From Peronospora farinosa (Eukaryota > Oomycota > Peronosporomycetes > Peronosporales > Peronosporaceae), in assembly GCA_947646735.1 (NCBI GenBank), contig CANTFK010000868.1, positions 124,001 through 188,000 on the forward strand: a stretch of 64,000 nt of DNA, in the 5' to 3' direction. Position numbers and translations under genes: made by a program. Positions 52,499 to 62,042 of this stretch are shown one piece after another. Each line of letters begins with the position of its first letter. The first letter of the stretch is position 1. The notes under the pieces were generated by a model, which was not told the DNA's origin, did no database searches, and saw nothing but the letters and a program-made list of their open reading frames with translations.

Positions 52499-53968
52499 AT
52501 GCAGTCTCTCTTGAAACGACTTTCCCACCACCACCTTCGACTCTTGATCCCTCATCTTCATCATACACGTAACATTTCTCATCGTATTCAAACGTTACCT
52601 GCCAATGTCTTTGCTGAATTTTCAGCCCTTGCCATGAAACATGATGCTGTAAACTTAGGTCAAGGTTTTCCATCGTTCGAGACCCCTCCGTTTGTCAAAC
52701 AAGCAGCCATTCATGCGATTCAAAACAATCAGAATCAATACACAAGACCTGGTGGATACGTCCCGTATGTTGAGACCCTTGCAACAATGTATTCTCATCT
52801 TTTGAAGCGAGAGTTGAATCCCATGACTGAAATTGTCACGTTCAATGGAGCTCAAGAAGGACTTGTGTCCATCATGGCAGCAATCTTGGAACCAGGAGAT
52901 CAAGTCATGACTCTGGAGCCGTATTTCGATGCATACATGACAGTCTCTCAATTCCATGGAGTTGAAGCTATTGGTGTCCCCTTTTCCTATGAACCGATGA
53001 AGAGCTCCATGTCGTTGTCATCGCGTGAGTTTCAATTGGATTTGAAGACATTGGAGACCCTCGTGACGTCAAAGACAAAGCTGTTGGTGCTTAATACACC
53101 TCATAATCCTACGGGGAAAGTCTTGTCTCGACATGAATTGCACCAACTGGGACAAGTATTGGAACGTCATCCACATGTCATTGTCCTAGCAGATGAAGTC
53201 TATGAATTCATGACGTACGATGGACTGTCACATGAGCGGATTGCAACACTACCGGGCTTTTTTGATCGTACGATCTCGCTCTTTAGTGCCGGGAAAACGT
53301 TTTCATGCACGGGTTGGCGTGTAGGTTATGCTGTAGGTCCAGCACATTTGATTGAGGGTGTCATCAAGGCACACAGCACGGTTCCATTTTGTGGTACGAC
53401 GCCGTTCGAGGTTGCGCTGACATCAATTTTTCACGAGGCGAAACGTAACGGGTACTACGATGACCTGAGAGAATCAATGGAGGTACGTTAGGTTAAGTCA
53501 TCTCTTGTTCATGGATGATAGTATACAACTTACATTACATGCATGAGATGCAGGCCAAGCGTAATCGTCTGTGCGATGCGCTTCAGGCCTACAATTGGCG
53601 TCCCATCGTTCCAGAGGGTGGCTACTTTGTGTGCTGTAACGTCGAGGACCTGCCCTTTTACGATGAGTTTCGTGGCATTGAAATCACGCCGGACACCCCG
53701 AGGACGGTGCGTTTCTAGTTCTTGAGCTTGTGACGATGGGGTCTTGTTCTCTCACAGAATCGATTGGTTTGCTGTGTGATAGGAGTTCGCGGATTATCAG
53801 TTCGCGTACAAGCTGGTCAAAGCTGGTCATCTTGCAGTGATCCCAACGTCACCTTTCTTCAGTCGTCCAGAGAACCGTCTTGCTCCAGGTGTCGTGCGTC
53901 TTGCTTTCTGCAAAGATGACAAGACGCTGGACGATGCTATTCGCGTCATCGAGTCCCTCAAGAACTAG
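52499..53968 (+). CDS. kynurenine aminotransferase-type aminotransferase
   Basis: Three exons, 52499-53482, 53554-53706 and 53783-53968, give 440 residues. A class I/II PLP-dependent transaminase, closest in pattern to kynurenine-oxoglutarate/cysteine-S-conjugate transaminases: NLGQGFPSFETP, NQYTRPGGYVPYVETLA, NTPHNPTGKVL, and the PLP lysine in FSAGKTFSCTGWRVGYA. The C-terminal VPEGGYFVCCNVEDLPFYDEF and VVRLAFCKDD complete the fold. The first 35 residues (MQSLLKRLSHHHLRLL) are Arg/His/Leu-rich without acids, so mitochondrial import is likely. An initiator-like TCATTTTTCA immediately precedes the ATG. It converges with the FANCM-like gene, leaving 67 bases between the stops. Confidence 0.9.
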
Positions 53969-54035
53969 ACTCTTTCCTGCACTTCCTGATCGAGCAACGT
54001 AGATGTAAGCCTCGCCGTCATTCTCAATGGTGATG

Positions 54036-57000
54036 TCACTCAATGCCGCACATGTTTTGATTGACGTAGTTCCGAATCTCTTTTGCTGTTGACTCCGAAA
54101 TCCACGGCAGCATCCGTCTCCAGTGCATTTCATTAAATTTGAGCACAGGCACCTTCCCTGCTGCAAAATTCTTGAAGCGAAAACTAAGAGAAAGCGCACT
54201 ATCTAGTGATAACGGCTCAATCGTGCGGAAAAACACGAGGCGGGAAGCAAAATCCGCGTCTAGTTCACTGCATGTCCCACCACTAAAGTCAGGATGACAC
54301 AAGCTTGGAGATGGTGCTTCATAACCTTCTACAAGCTCCTGACGGGCAAGTTGATGGAGCTGCGCACACAAGAAATTAAAGCACGGCTGAACAACAACCG
54401 TTGCATTTGGCAGTTGTTTCAATCGCGGAACCTCAGGAAGATCACTTCCATCGTAAACACCCGCCACAACGATCTTCTTGTGCATTGCCACTAGTGTCCG
54501 AATCCGCCGACTTTTTACCATATTTTCCATTGGAGAAGCGAGAGTCAAGTCCTGCAGCTCCGGACCGGTCAGGAATAGTACTGCCATGCGCACACTTAAC
54601 AGAGCATCCGCCTCCAACGTGTCATCGATGACCACATTGCAATCGGCGTGCTTGGCTGACAGAAATGTAGAGAATCCACTTGACCTACCGAAGGATGAGC
54701 TCACGAAGATGACCCACTTCGGTGATAGATCCTGCTCAATAGATTCAGGTCGCGTCGGTTTCGGGCTTGTAAGGTCAACGGTAGTCACAGTGCGTTGGAA
54801 ACCTTCACCTACAAAATTTGGGCTACTTGTCGTCAGTGCGTATTGGTGAGCAGCTGTCTCGTCCTCGTGCGTCTTCTTGGTAATAGTAGCTGCAACGGAA
54901 GCGCAACCGTGGTCAGCGGCTCTGTGAAGGGGGACCTCCTTCTGATCGTTGTCCGACAGTGTTGGAGCATCATGTGGTCGCGAAAGTTGCGCGGTTTGCT
55001 GAAGCTTTGTTTGTCTGCGTTCTTCCAGCTTCTTAAGCGCCTTTATACGATTTGCTTCAATCTTCTTGTGCAGCTCGGCATCACGGATATCTTGAGCATG
55101 TTCCACTGGGTGAGCGCAACCGAGTTGCGCCACACTTGGACCATTTGCGTCAATCGAGATAGCATTTGCAGCACCAGCTAGCGGACTTGTAGTGCCTCGA
55201 AAATTGTAGCATGGCGAGACCACTTCAACCTCCGCTGTATTCACGTTGTCGCTTTCGTCTTGCTCAATCAGTCCAAGAGTGCTACACGCTTGCGCGAATG
55301 GTTTAGCAGCACCAAGCAAGGTGAAACTGGGCGAAGGTTCGGCTTCAGTGGCACTGTCATCACCATCAGACTCAGTCCGGACGGTACGCGCACGAATCGG
55401 GGTCGATAAAGTTGATGGTGTCACCAAAATGCCTTGTACCTTTTGAGGCATCCGTGAACCGGAGCGTGATCTTCGAGGCGGAGAATCTCCTTCATTCGGT
55501 TGATTGTGCAGCTCGCTGAGACAGGCACGAATAATACCATTATAGGGAAGAGCTCCCAATTGTCGTCCGCCTCGGCGGAGTAGAAGTGGAGAATTTTGTG
55601 ACTCACACAGCGATCGCGCATAGATAGCGCGCATGTTAGGACTAGACTTCTTCCATTTCTTCTTCGACTTGTTGTCGTCAGCGTCGTCAGGAGATTCAAC
55701 CGACTGTGAATACAATAGTTGCGATGAATCGTTGATAAAAGAGTCGTCGGCCGCTTCTTTATAATCGTCTCCGTAGTCGTCGTCATCGTCATCATCAGAT
55801 CTTGCTCCACCTCGAACATCGGCTATGTCTTCAATATACGCAGCTGCCAAGGCGCGAGACGTCTCTCGTCGCCGCTTAGACCGTCTGATGCGCTTATGCC
55901 ACGGCGAAGTGATGGATGGCGATGCCTTCGTTTCCAGTTGTGAGAACAGTTGCGATTGCGTGGCATCGTACTTCCGCTTTAGTCGCCGAAAGGTCTTAAA
56001 TTTCTTCTTGGCGTCTGCAGAAGAAGGCGATGTTAACAAGTGGCTTGGAGACGAAGTTTCCGTCACTGCAGGAATCGGAGGTTTGGAAGATCGAGCCATG
56101 GCTAACGAGGGTGTTTTCTGCTGCTCAGAGAAAATAGTGGGAGCTCTTGAGTTGCGATGTAGCGGACAGTACGCTAGAAACAATGTTCCACATCCTGTGT
56201 CTTCTTCGTCGGGTGGGTCCAGTTGATCCATGCGATAGCGTGCGAAGGCAGCACAGCTGACATGAAAAGCAGCTAGGCATCTTTTGTGTGCACACTGGAT
56301 GATTCCATAACCTTTCTGTGAATGACATAAAGAGCAGTCGAGCGTTTTGCGGTCTGGGTCTAACCTGCTCAATTCACCAAGAACAAGTACATCATCGTCG
56401 CTTTTCTCCACTCGAAACTCCGGGATCCACAAGAAACACTGCACGTGCACCCACTTGCCACACTTCGTTTGCTTCAATGCACCACCACGGAGAGGACAAA
56501 GCTGGCATACACGTTGGTTTGGTTCTGCTGTGCATTCGCTTCTTCGTGTCTCCGCGCAGATATCACAGAACCACTTGCCACTAGGAACAACGCTGACCCC
56601 ATAGCAATATTGATGGACTGCAACATTACATCCGTCGCAGAAGACAATTGGGTCTTCGTCGCATGATTCGCTTTCGAGGCAAATGGAGCAGCAATCGTCT
56701 CCCACCTGCTCCGCTTCAGCTTCTTTGAGCAGACTCTGAGCTGACATCTGACTGGTGCCATTTTTCCCATCTGAGTGAGATTTTGAAAATCCCAGCATTG
56801 AGTCTCGAGTCTCCTTTTTCTCTTCATGCTTCACTGCAGTGCGGCACTTCCCCTTCGCTGCTATATCGACGACGCTTAGGTCAGTGTTAGCTTCGCACGT
56901 CAGCTCGTCCTTGACTGCAAGTTTCACCTCATTTACTTCATCGACACCATCACCATCAGTACCATCGTCAACGAGTTGGTAGTCTCTTTCGTGGAAAGCT

Positions 57001-60000
57001 GCATTTGTAAGCTTTGCTGATATGCTATGTTTGCTTGCTGCGCAAACATCATATTCGGTGTCGGTGGGCGGCAGCAGAGCAAAAGAGCATGCAGAAGATT
57101 CTTTGTCGGACTGGTCTGTGTCGTTTGTCGCATCCTCAATGTCACCTCCTGTACATGCATTTGTAGGGAACAATGCAAATGAAAACCCAGAATGGTCCTC
57201 GTCCTTCACTTGTGACAGCTCATGCTTTTCCAGCGGTAAATCTGTTTCGACGGCTGGAGCAATAACCTCTTGCTGTGAGGATTCAGCGCTTTGCGTTTGA
57301 TCCAACGAGTTGCCATCAACATCGTTCTCGTCGAAGAGCAATTGCCGCATGCCACGTAAGCGAGGGGCAACTGGAACATCTGTATCCGAAGTAGTGTCGT
57401 TCTGTTTTACACGCGCCGGGAGGCAACTGGTCTCGCACGAGCTTGGTCGAGGACGAGGAGAATCAGAGGCACGTGTCAAGGATAATACTGCAGACATTTC
57501 TTGAGATCTCCCTTTGTTATCGACATCATCTGAATTGATGCGCTGCCCTTCAGGCACGCTTTGGACACGACACAGGCTATCTGCATTAGTCACGTCTAGT
57601 TGTGTCTGTGCACTCGACGGACATACCAAACTGGAAGTGTTAAAAAGCGATTCCTGAACATTTGCTGCAGCAGCTGCTGATACTTGATTTTCTTGATGGC
57701 ATGTAATGCTTCTCTCGGGCTTCCCACCCTCCTCCACAGTAGATGCAATCTGAGATCCTAGATCGACAAACTGCGGGCTAAAGTGCAGGCCCACTGACTC
57801 ATTCATTGCAGTAAACAATCCATCGGGTCTACCTTCATCACTAAACTCACTATGAGTACTGATGTATCGCCAAGAAGAGCCGACTTCGCCGTCCGCGTCA
57901 GCGTTGTTCGCACCCACACTAATTCTACCGCAATCTTTGTCCAGAGACGGCGCGCTACGACAAGCCTTTTGTTCTGTAGAGCCTGACAATGCCATGTTGC
58001 TTGAATCTGTAGCGCCCATCTCGATTCTGTTGTCATCACTTTGATCATCGTCGTCGTCCGAGCCTGTCTCCAATACATCCTGTATATTGTGGATCTTCCG
58101 CACCAGCGCTTGCAACATCAGCGAGCGAGAGCTATGTCCCACTCGAGTACCTATGCCTTTTCGTACTAAACTACGTGGCTGACGTCGAAGCAAATGCGTC
58201 CGATTTGCAACAATTGGACACAATTTATTCCTCAAGCTTGTCGCAAAATTGGACGGGAAATATCTTGTCAGCGCTACTGCTCGCTCAGCATCGCTGAGTT
58301 GCCACAAACTCGGGTCAACTGTCCCCCACGCAGTTTTACCACCCACTTGAGATGCATGAAAAGTCGGAATCTTCATCTCCAGTTCTCTCAATTGTGGGCA
58401 AATGCCTGGTGGTAACATGCGAGGGCACTGCGAGTATGTGAACTTGCTCTTGAAAGTTGTAAGCGCGCGGCTCACAGTCTTCGCAGCCGATGCACTACGT
58501 GCCAATTTCTTCTGCTCATCGCCCTCTGTCACTAGAATGATGACCCTGCCCACGCGCTTGCGTCCAGTTCTGCCCATTCGCTGGATCATTCGCACAGGCG
58601 AGGTGAGCGCATCAAAAGAGACAATAAGGTCAACTTCACCAATATCCAGACCTTCTTCTGCAATGCATGTCGCGACGAGGACATTAAACTCACCCAGCCG
58701 AAACCTGCGCACGATTTCTTGTTGAACCTTTTGGGACTGGCCTTTGTTTTCTTTTGCTTTGCCAGACGCTCCCTGGCCAATAAATGGCTGTACATTCAAG
58801 AGAGGTGCTAGTGGACGCAGAAGCGCTACAATCTCAGACACGCTTGCTCGATACTGCGTGAAAACAATCGCACGTGTGCTAGATTTACCTACCGCATGAC
58901 GTTGAAAGTGCTCGAGCAGCACTTCACGAAGCTTGACCAATTTCGGATGGCTAGCAGTACTACTAGAGCTGGCAGTCACTGCTAAACTCAATTCAAGCGA
59001 TTGGAAGTCCGACGAGTGCAACATCTCTCGCTTGGACCACGACATTTTTCCTCGTTTGCGTTCCTCGACCCAGTTCATAATCTGATCACAAAAGCTGCTG
59101 AGCCCGTGGCCTATTAACAGGCTTTTGGCATGCAGCAAACTCACCAATAGTGCTAGATCGCTTTCAGCACTGCGGTTTGAAGCGTAACTGGGGCTCTTAC
59201 GAAATTTCTCCCGCGCTTGCAGTACATACCAGCTCGTGAGTTTCTCCGGATCGTTGTACTGAATAATGTTACCACGGAAGAGTCGCTGAACAATAGGTGT
59301 AAAGCACTTCAAAAATTGCGTCTTCACTTCCGTGATCTGGGCACTCAAACGACAAATAATCACTTCTTCTTGACGAGCGTGGGTATACTTCTTCACATCC
59401 GGGTCATCAGCCGACCGGCTTTCAATGTGAGAGATACGCAGGTTGGTCACCACGTCCTGGATCACGTCAAACTTAGCTCCAGGAGTAGCCGAAAGCGCTA
59501 ATACGCGGAAAAACTGCGTCTTCGCTTCGATCTCCTGCACTGCACAACAGTACGCGTAGTTACCAGTGGCACGATGGGCTTCATCCACTACAATACACAC
59601 AAACTTTTCTGCATCACATACACCTCGCTTCAGGTCGTTCTGTAAGCTCTGTGGAGTGCAGAAGAAGACGCGCCTCGAATTCCAGAGCATGCGGCGCATA
59701 GCTGGAGGTACATTTCCCTGCAGTTCTGCAGTATCCGACAATGGAATACCCATAATCTCATGACAAGCTTTAATCTGCTGAGCTACCAATGGTTTCGTCG
59801 GTGCCATAAAAACAATTTTTCCAGTCGGGAACCACCGATAAAAATTGTACATGACCACAGCAGCCACAAGTGTCTTGCCTAGCCCTGTCGGCAGTGACAC
59901 GAGTGTATTATGAAACAAGGCTTTCTCTGCAATTGTCAATTGATAGTCTCGAATTGAGTAATTCGTCGGGTAGACAAAATGCTGCGCAGCTTCAGAATCA

Positions 60001-60635
60001 ATTACTGGAAAGTCTGATGAGGTTTCAATGTCCAAATATCGCAATTTAGCTTGAGAATCTTCTCCTGTTGCATGTCGTGGCTTTTCTAGTAAACGAGACA
60101 CCGGTTTTGTACCAACAGAAGTTCCAAAAGTTGATCCTGATTGACTTGATGTCGATTGTACTTCCTTCAATCCTGTTGCTATTGTTGTCTGCTGTAAAAT
60201 GTTGTTTTTTACTGTTTTTTCCTTGTTTAAAACAGCAAAAGACGACGATTTCGAGCATTTAACATGCTGCTGGTTTTCTTCATGTCCTTGTCGTTGCTGT
60301 AAAGACGGTACGATTGTCATAGACGTCAATGGTCGTCCATGAAAAGAAAGTCTCGACTGGACCGTTTTCTTGGCAGAATCGGTTCCTCTAGTATTTGTCT
60401 GGTGCGACCGACGACGTGGTGTGGCACACACGAAGCACGAGATTCGTGATGCGTCGTTCTGTAGTGTACAAGACGTACAATTCCAGGCACAAGACAACGA
60501 AGATATAGCATTTGTGGATACTGTCGATATAGCCTGATTCAGCACTTGTTTCTCCTGGTTATGGGTCTGTAAATGCTTCGTCTCTAGCGCTGTAATCTCC
60601 ACCAACAGCGCGTCATCCCACTCATCTTCCTCCAT
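54036..60635 (-). CDS. FANCM/Mph1-like helicase fused to PHD and extended-PHD fingers
   Basis: One intronless frame; the ATG at 60635 (MEEDEWDD) is preferred because the 39 codons upstream of it are AT-rich and approach the start of the divergent gene. Length 2199 residues. Order: a RanBP2-type zinc finger (WNCTSCTLQNDASRISCFVC, about 49-68); a FANCM-type SF2 helicase (about 225-720) with SLPTGLGKTLVA, VDEAHRATGNYAY, LALSATPG, ATCIAEEGLDIGEVDLI and QRMGRTGRKRVG; a long acidic disordered region; a PHD finger (about 1312-1360; CCSICLESES, FCDGCNVAVHQYCYG) followed at once by an extended PHD (to about 1490; CQLCPLRGGALKQT, WVHVQCFLWIPE, CAHKRCLAAFHVSC); basic linkers; and a C-terminal segment (about 1965-2199) that might be a decayed XPF-like/HhH region. 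FANCM remodels stalled forks. The PHD-ePHD pair is a histone-reader arrangement known from BRPF, JADE and AF10 proteins. Confidence 0.88.
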   Translation of the reverse strand: MEEDEWDDALLVEITALETKHLQTHNQEKQVLNQAISTVSTNAISSLSCAWNCTSCTLQNDASRISCFVCATPRRRSHQTNTRGTDSAKKTVQSRLSFHGRPLTSMTIVPSLQQRQGHEENQQHVKCSKSSSFAVLNKEKTVKNNILQQTTIATGLKEVQSTSSQSGSTFGTSVGTKPVSRLLEKPRHATGEDSQAKLRYLDIETSSDFPVIDSEAAQHFVYPTNYSIRDYQLTIAEKALFHNTLVSLPTGLGKTLVAAVVMYNFYRWFPTGKIVFMAPTKPLVAQQIKACHEIMGIPLSDTAELQGNVPPAMRRMLWNSRRVFFCTPQSLQNDLKRGVCDAEKFVCIVVDEAHRATGNYAYCCAVQEIEAKTQFFRVLALSATPGAKFDVIQDVVTNLRISHIESRSADDPDVKKYTHARQEEVIICRLSAQITEVKTQFLKCFTPIVQRLFRGNIIQYNDPEKLTSWYVLQAREKFRKSPSYASNRSAESDLALLVSLLHAKSLLIGHGLSSFCDQIMNWVEERKRGKMSWSKREMLHSSDFQSLELSLAVTASSSSTASHPKLVKLREVLLEHFQRHAVGKSSTRAIVFTQYRASVSEIVALLRPLAPLLNVQPFIGQGASGKAKENKGQSQKVQQEIVRRFRLGEFNVLVATCIAEEGLDIGEVDLIVSFDALTSPVRMIQRMGRTGRKRVGRVIILVTEGDEQKKLARSASAAKTVSRALTTFKSKFTYSQCPRMLPPGICPQLRELEMKIPTFHASQVGGKTAWGTVDPSLWQLSDAERAVALTRYFPSNFATSLRNKLCPIVANRTHLLRRQPRSLVRKGIGTRVGHSSRSLMLQALVRKIHNIQDVLETGSDDDDDQSDDNRIEMGATDSSNMALSGSTEQKACRSAPSLDKDCGRISVGANNADADGEVGSSWRYISTHSEFSDEGRPDGLFTAMNESVGLHFSPQFVDLGSQIASTVEEGGKPERSITCHQENQVSAAAAANVQESLFNTSSLVCPSSAQTQLDVTNADSLCRVQSVPEGQRINSDDVDNKGRSQEMSAVLSLTRASDSPRPRPSSCETSCLPARVKQNDTTSDTDVPVAPRLRGMRQLLFDENDVDGNSLDQTQSAESSQQEVIAPAVETDLPLEKHELSQVKDEDHSGFSFALFPTNACTGGDIEDATNDTDQSDKESSACSFALLPPTDTEYDVCAASKHSISAKLTNAAFHERDYQLVDDGTDGDGVDEVNEVKLAVKDELTCEANTDLSVVDIAAKGKCRTAVKHEEKKETRDSMLGFSKSHSDGKNGTSQMSAQSLLKEAEAEQVGDDCCSICLESESCDEDPIVFCDGCNVAVHQYCYGVSVVPSGKWFCDICAETRRSECTAEPNQRVCQLCPLRGGALKQTKCGKWVHVQCFLWIPEFRVEKSDDDVLVLGELSRLDPDRKTLDCSLCHSQKGYGIIQCAHKRCLAAFHVSCAAFARYRMDQLDPPDEEDTGCGTLFLAYCPLHRNSRAPTIFSEQQKTPSLAMARSSKPPIPAVTETSSPSHLLTSPSSADAKKKFKTFRRLKRKYDATQSQLFSQLETKASPSITSPWHKRIRRSKRRRETSRALAAAYIEDIADVRGGARSDDDDDDDYGDDYKEAADDSFINDSSQLLYSQSVESPDDADDNKSKKKWKKSSPNMRAIYARSLCESQNSPLLLRRGGRQLGALPYNGIIRACLSELHNQPNEGDSPPRRSRSGSRMPQKVQGILVTPSTLSTPIRARTVRTESDGDDSATEAEPSPSFTLLGAAKPFAQACSTLGLIEQDESDNVNTAEVEVVSPCYNFRGTTSPLAGAANAISIDANGPSVAQLGCAHPVEHAQDIRDAELHKKIEANRIKALKKLEERRQTKLQQTAQLSRPHDAPTLSDNDQKEVPLHRAADHGCASVAATITKKTHEDETAAHQYALTTSSPNFVGEGFQRTVTTVDLTSPKPTRPESIEQDLSPKWVIFVSSSFGRSSGFSTFLSAKHADCNVVIDDTLEADALLSVRMAVLFLTGPELQDLTLASPMENMVKSRRIRTLVAMHKKIVVAGVYDGSDLPEVPRLKQLPNATVVVQPCFNFLCAQLHQLARQELVEGYEAPSPSLCHPDFSGGTCSELDADFASRLVFFRTIEPLSLDSALSLSFRFKNFAAGKVPVLKFNEMHWRRMLPWISESTAKEIRNYVNQNMCGIE

Positions 60636-60781
60636 TATTATAATACTGCCTTTATTCTGGTATAATTTCAACCAATGACCGGTATTGATAATATTAACCA
60701 ATCCAATCGTATTGATTAAGAACCAATCCAAAATATGCTTTTTTATAGCCAATCAACCACGTCTTTGGGATTATAACAATA

Positions 60782-61987
60782 ATGGAGCGCTATGGGGTCT
60801 TATGTCGCTATTTCTTCCAGGAAATGCTGGTCGAGGGAGATGAGAGACGTATGAGAGAGTCTACGTCGTCCTTATTACTCTCTTATGATCCAACACTATC
60901 GGAATTACGGTGTAAATTTCCATTTAAAGGCTCGTATCACTTTCGTCTACAAGTTTTAACCTCCGAGATGTCATATCATTACTATTGGAAGGATTTAATT
61001 GATGAAACTCAACTGCTTCCTGTGTCAAAGAAGGGAGAAGTTTATGTGAAAGTATTACAATTAGAGGCAATGGATAAAGAAGAGGAAGAAACATGTGAAA
61101 CAAGGACAGAGGAAACACTTGTGGACGTGCCAGAAGATCAAGCGTTTAATGCTTTTTTTCACTGGCAAAATCAGTCTCAAAGTCAAGAATCCATGGGGTT
61201 TTCCATGCGTCAACCACCGACACAGATGCAGCATATGGAAAGTGTCCTCTTTGGTGTGAAGAAGGCACTTTTGGCGTCAAAGCTAAAGAGTTCAGCCATG
61301 GCTCAAACGCTACAGAAACACTCGGCTCAGATGTGGGAAAAGGTCACTGCTGCAGCTTCTGGAAGTGGAGGAGGTAGTAATGCTCCACCCACTGCATTAG
61401 CTTTGACGCAATTAGCCAAGCTGATTGGTTCCATGAAAACTCCGCTACATCCTGGCAACCCTGAACATATCGAGATGCTGCAACAATTATGGACGTCCTG
61501 CTTTGATACGAAGCCGTTTAATGTGATTAGCTCCGAGTGGAATCGATTAGGATTCCGATATGGCGATTCTGTGCGTGAGATGCAGTTGTTGCTGCCACTA
61601 CAGTGTCTGGTGTTTTTCCACGAGGTGCATCGGACAGTGGCGTTGCCCATTCTGAACGACCAAAACGGACCAGAGGGCTACCCGTACGCGCTGGTGGGGT
61701 CCCAGATCGCGTACTTGCTGGCTGAACTGCTGCAACTACGAGATGGTGGATGTCTGGGCTTGGAACGTCCGTTCTGGAAACTTTTCGAGGACCCGATGGC
61801 CTTTTACGAACTATTCTGCATTGCTTTTCGTGCTTTTGATGCATCCTGGAAGCTAAACTCCACGAACACGGCCGACGTCAACTTTCACCTCAACTACGTG
61901 GGTGACTTTGCTCAAGAATTGCTCCGTCGTGGCCCAGAGAATGTACCAAATCTCATGGAGCACGCCCACCAGTTGCAGAATTGGTAG
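60782..61987 (+). CDS. ELMO domain-containing protein
   Basis: A 401-residue intronless protein. Its C-terminal half (about 225-390) matches the ELMO/CED-12 fold: LQQLWTSCFDTKPFNVISSEWNRLGFRYGDSVREM, then LLPLQCLVFFHEVH, then GYPYALVGSQIAYLLAELL, then FWKLFEDPMAFYELFCIAFRAFDASW. ELMO domains act with small GTPases of the Arf and Rac families. The N-terminal 200 residues are unassigned: a first part with beta-rich pattern (LRCKFPFKGSYHFRLQVL), then an acidic and Gln-rich linker. It is divergent from the FANCM-like gene, with 146 bases between the two ATGs, so their promoters must overlap. Confidence 0.8.
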   Translation: MERYGVLCRYFFQEMLVEGDERRMRESTSSLLLSYDPTLSELRCKFPFKGSYHFRLQVLTSEMSYHYYWKDLIDETQLLPVSKKGEVYVKVLQLEAMDKEEEETCETRTEETLVDVPEDQAFNAFFHWQNQSQSQESMGFSMRQPPTQMQHMESVLFGVKKALLASKLKSSAMAQTLQKHSAQMWEKVTAAASGSGGGSNAPPTALALTQLAKLIGSMKTPLHPGNPEHIEMLQQLWTSCFDTKPFNVISSEWNRLGFRYGDSVREMQLLLPLQCLVFFHEVHRTVALPILNDQNGPEGYPYALVGSQIAYLLAELLQLRDGGCLGLERPFWKLFEDPMAFYELFCIAFRAFDASWKLNSTNTADVNFHLNYVGDFAQELLRRGPENVPNLMEHAHQLQNW

Positions 61988-62042
61988 GCAGACAACCAAA
62001 GGGGCTCGATAAAATATGCAATTTATATACATTGATACCACG

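Noticed and set aside
60636..60752. Upstream extension of the FANCM-like frame to the ATG at 60752
   Set aside because: The added 39 codons are AT-rich and hydrophobic, and would start 30 bases from the divergent gene.
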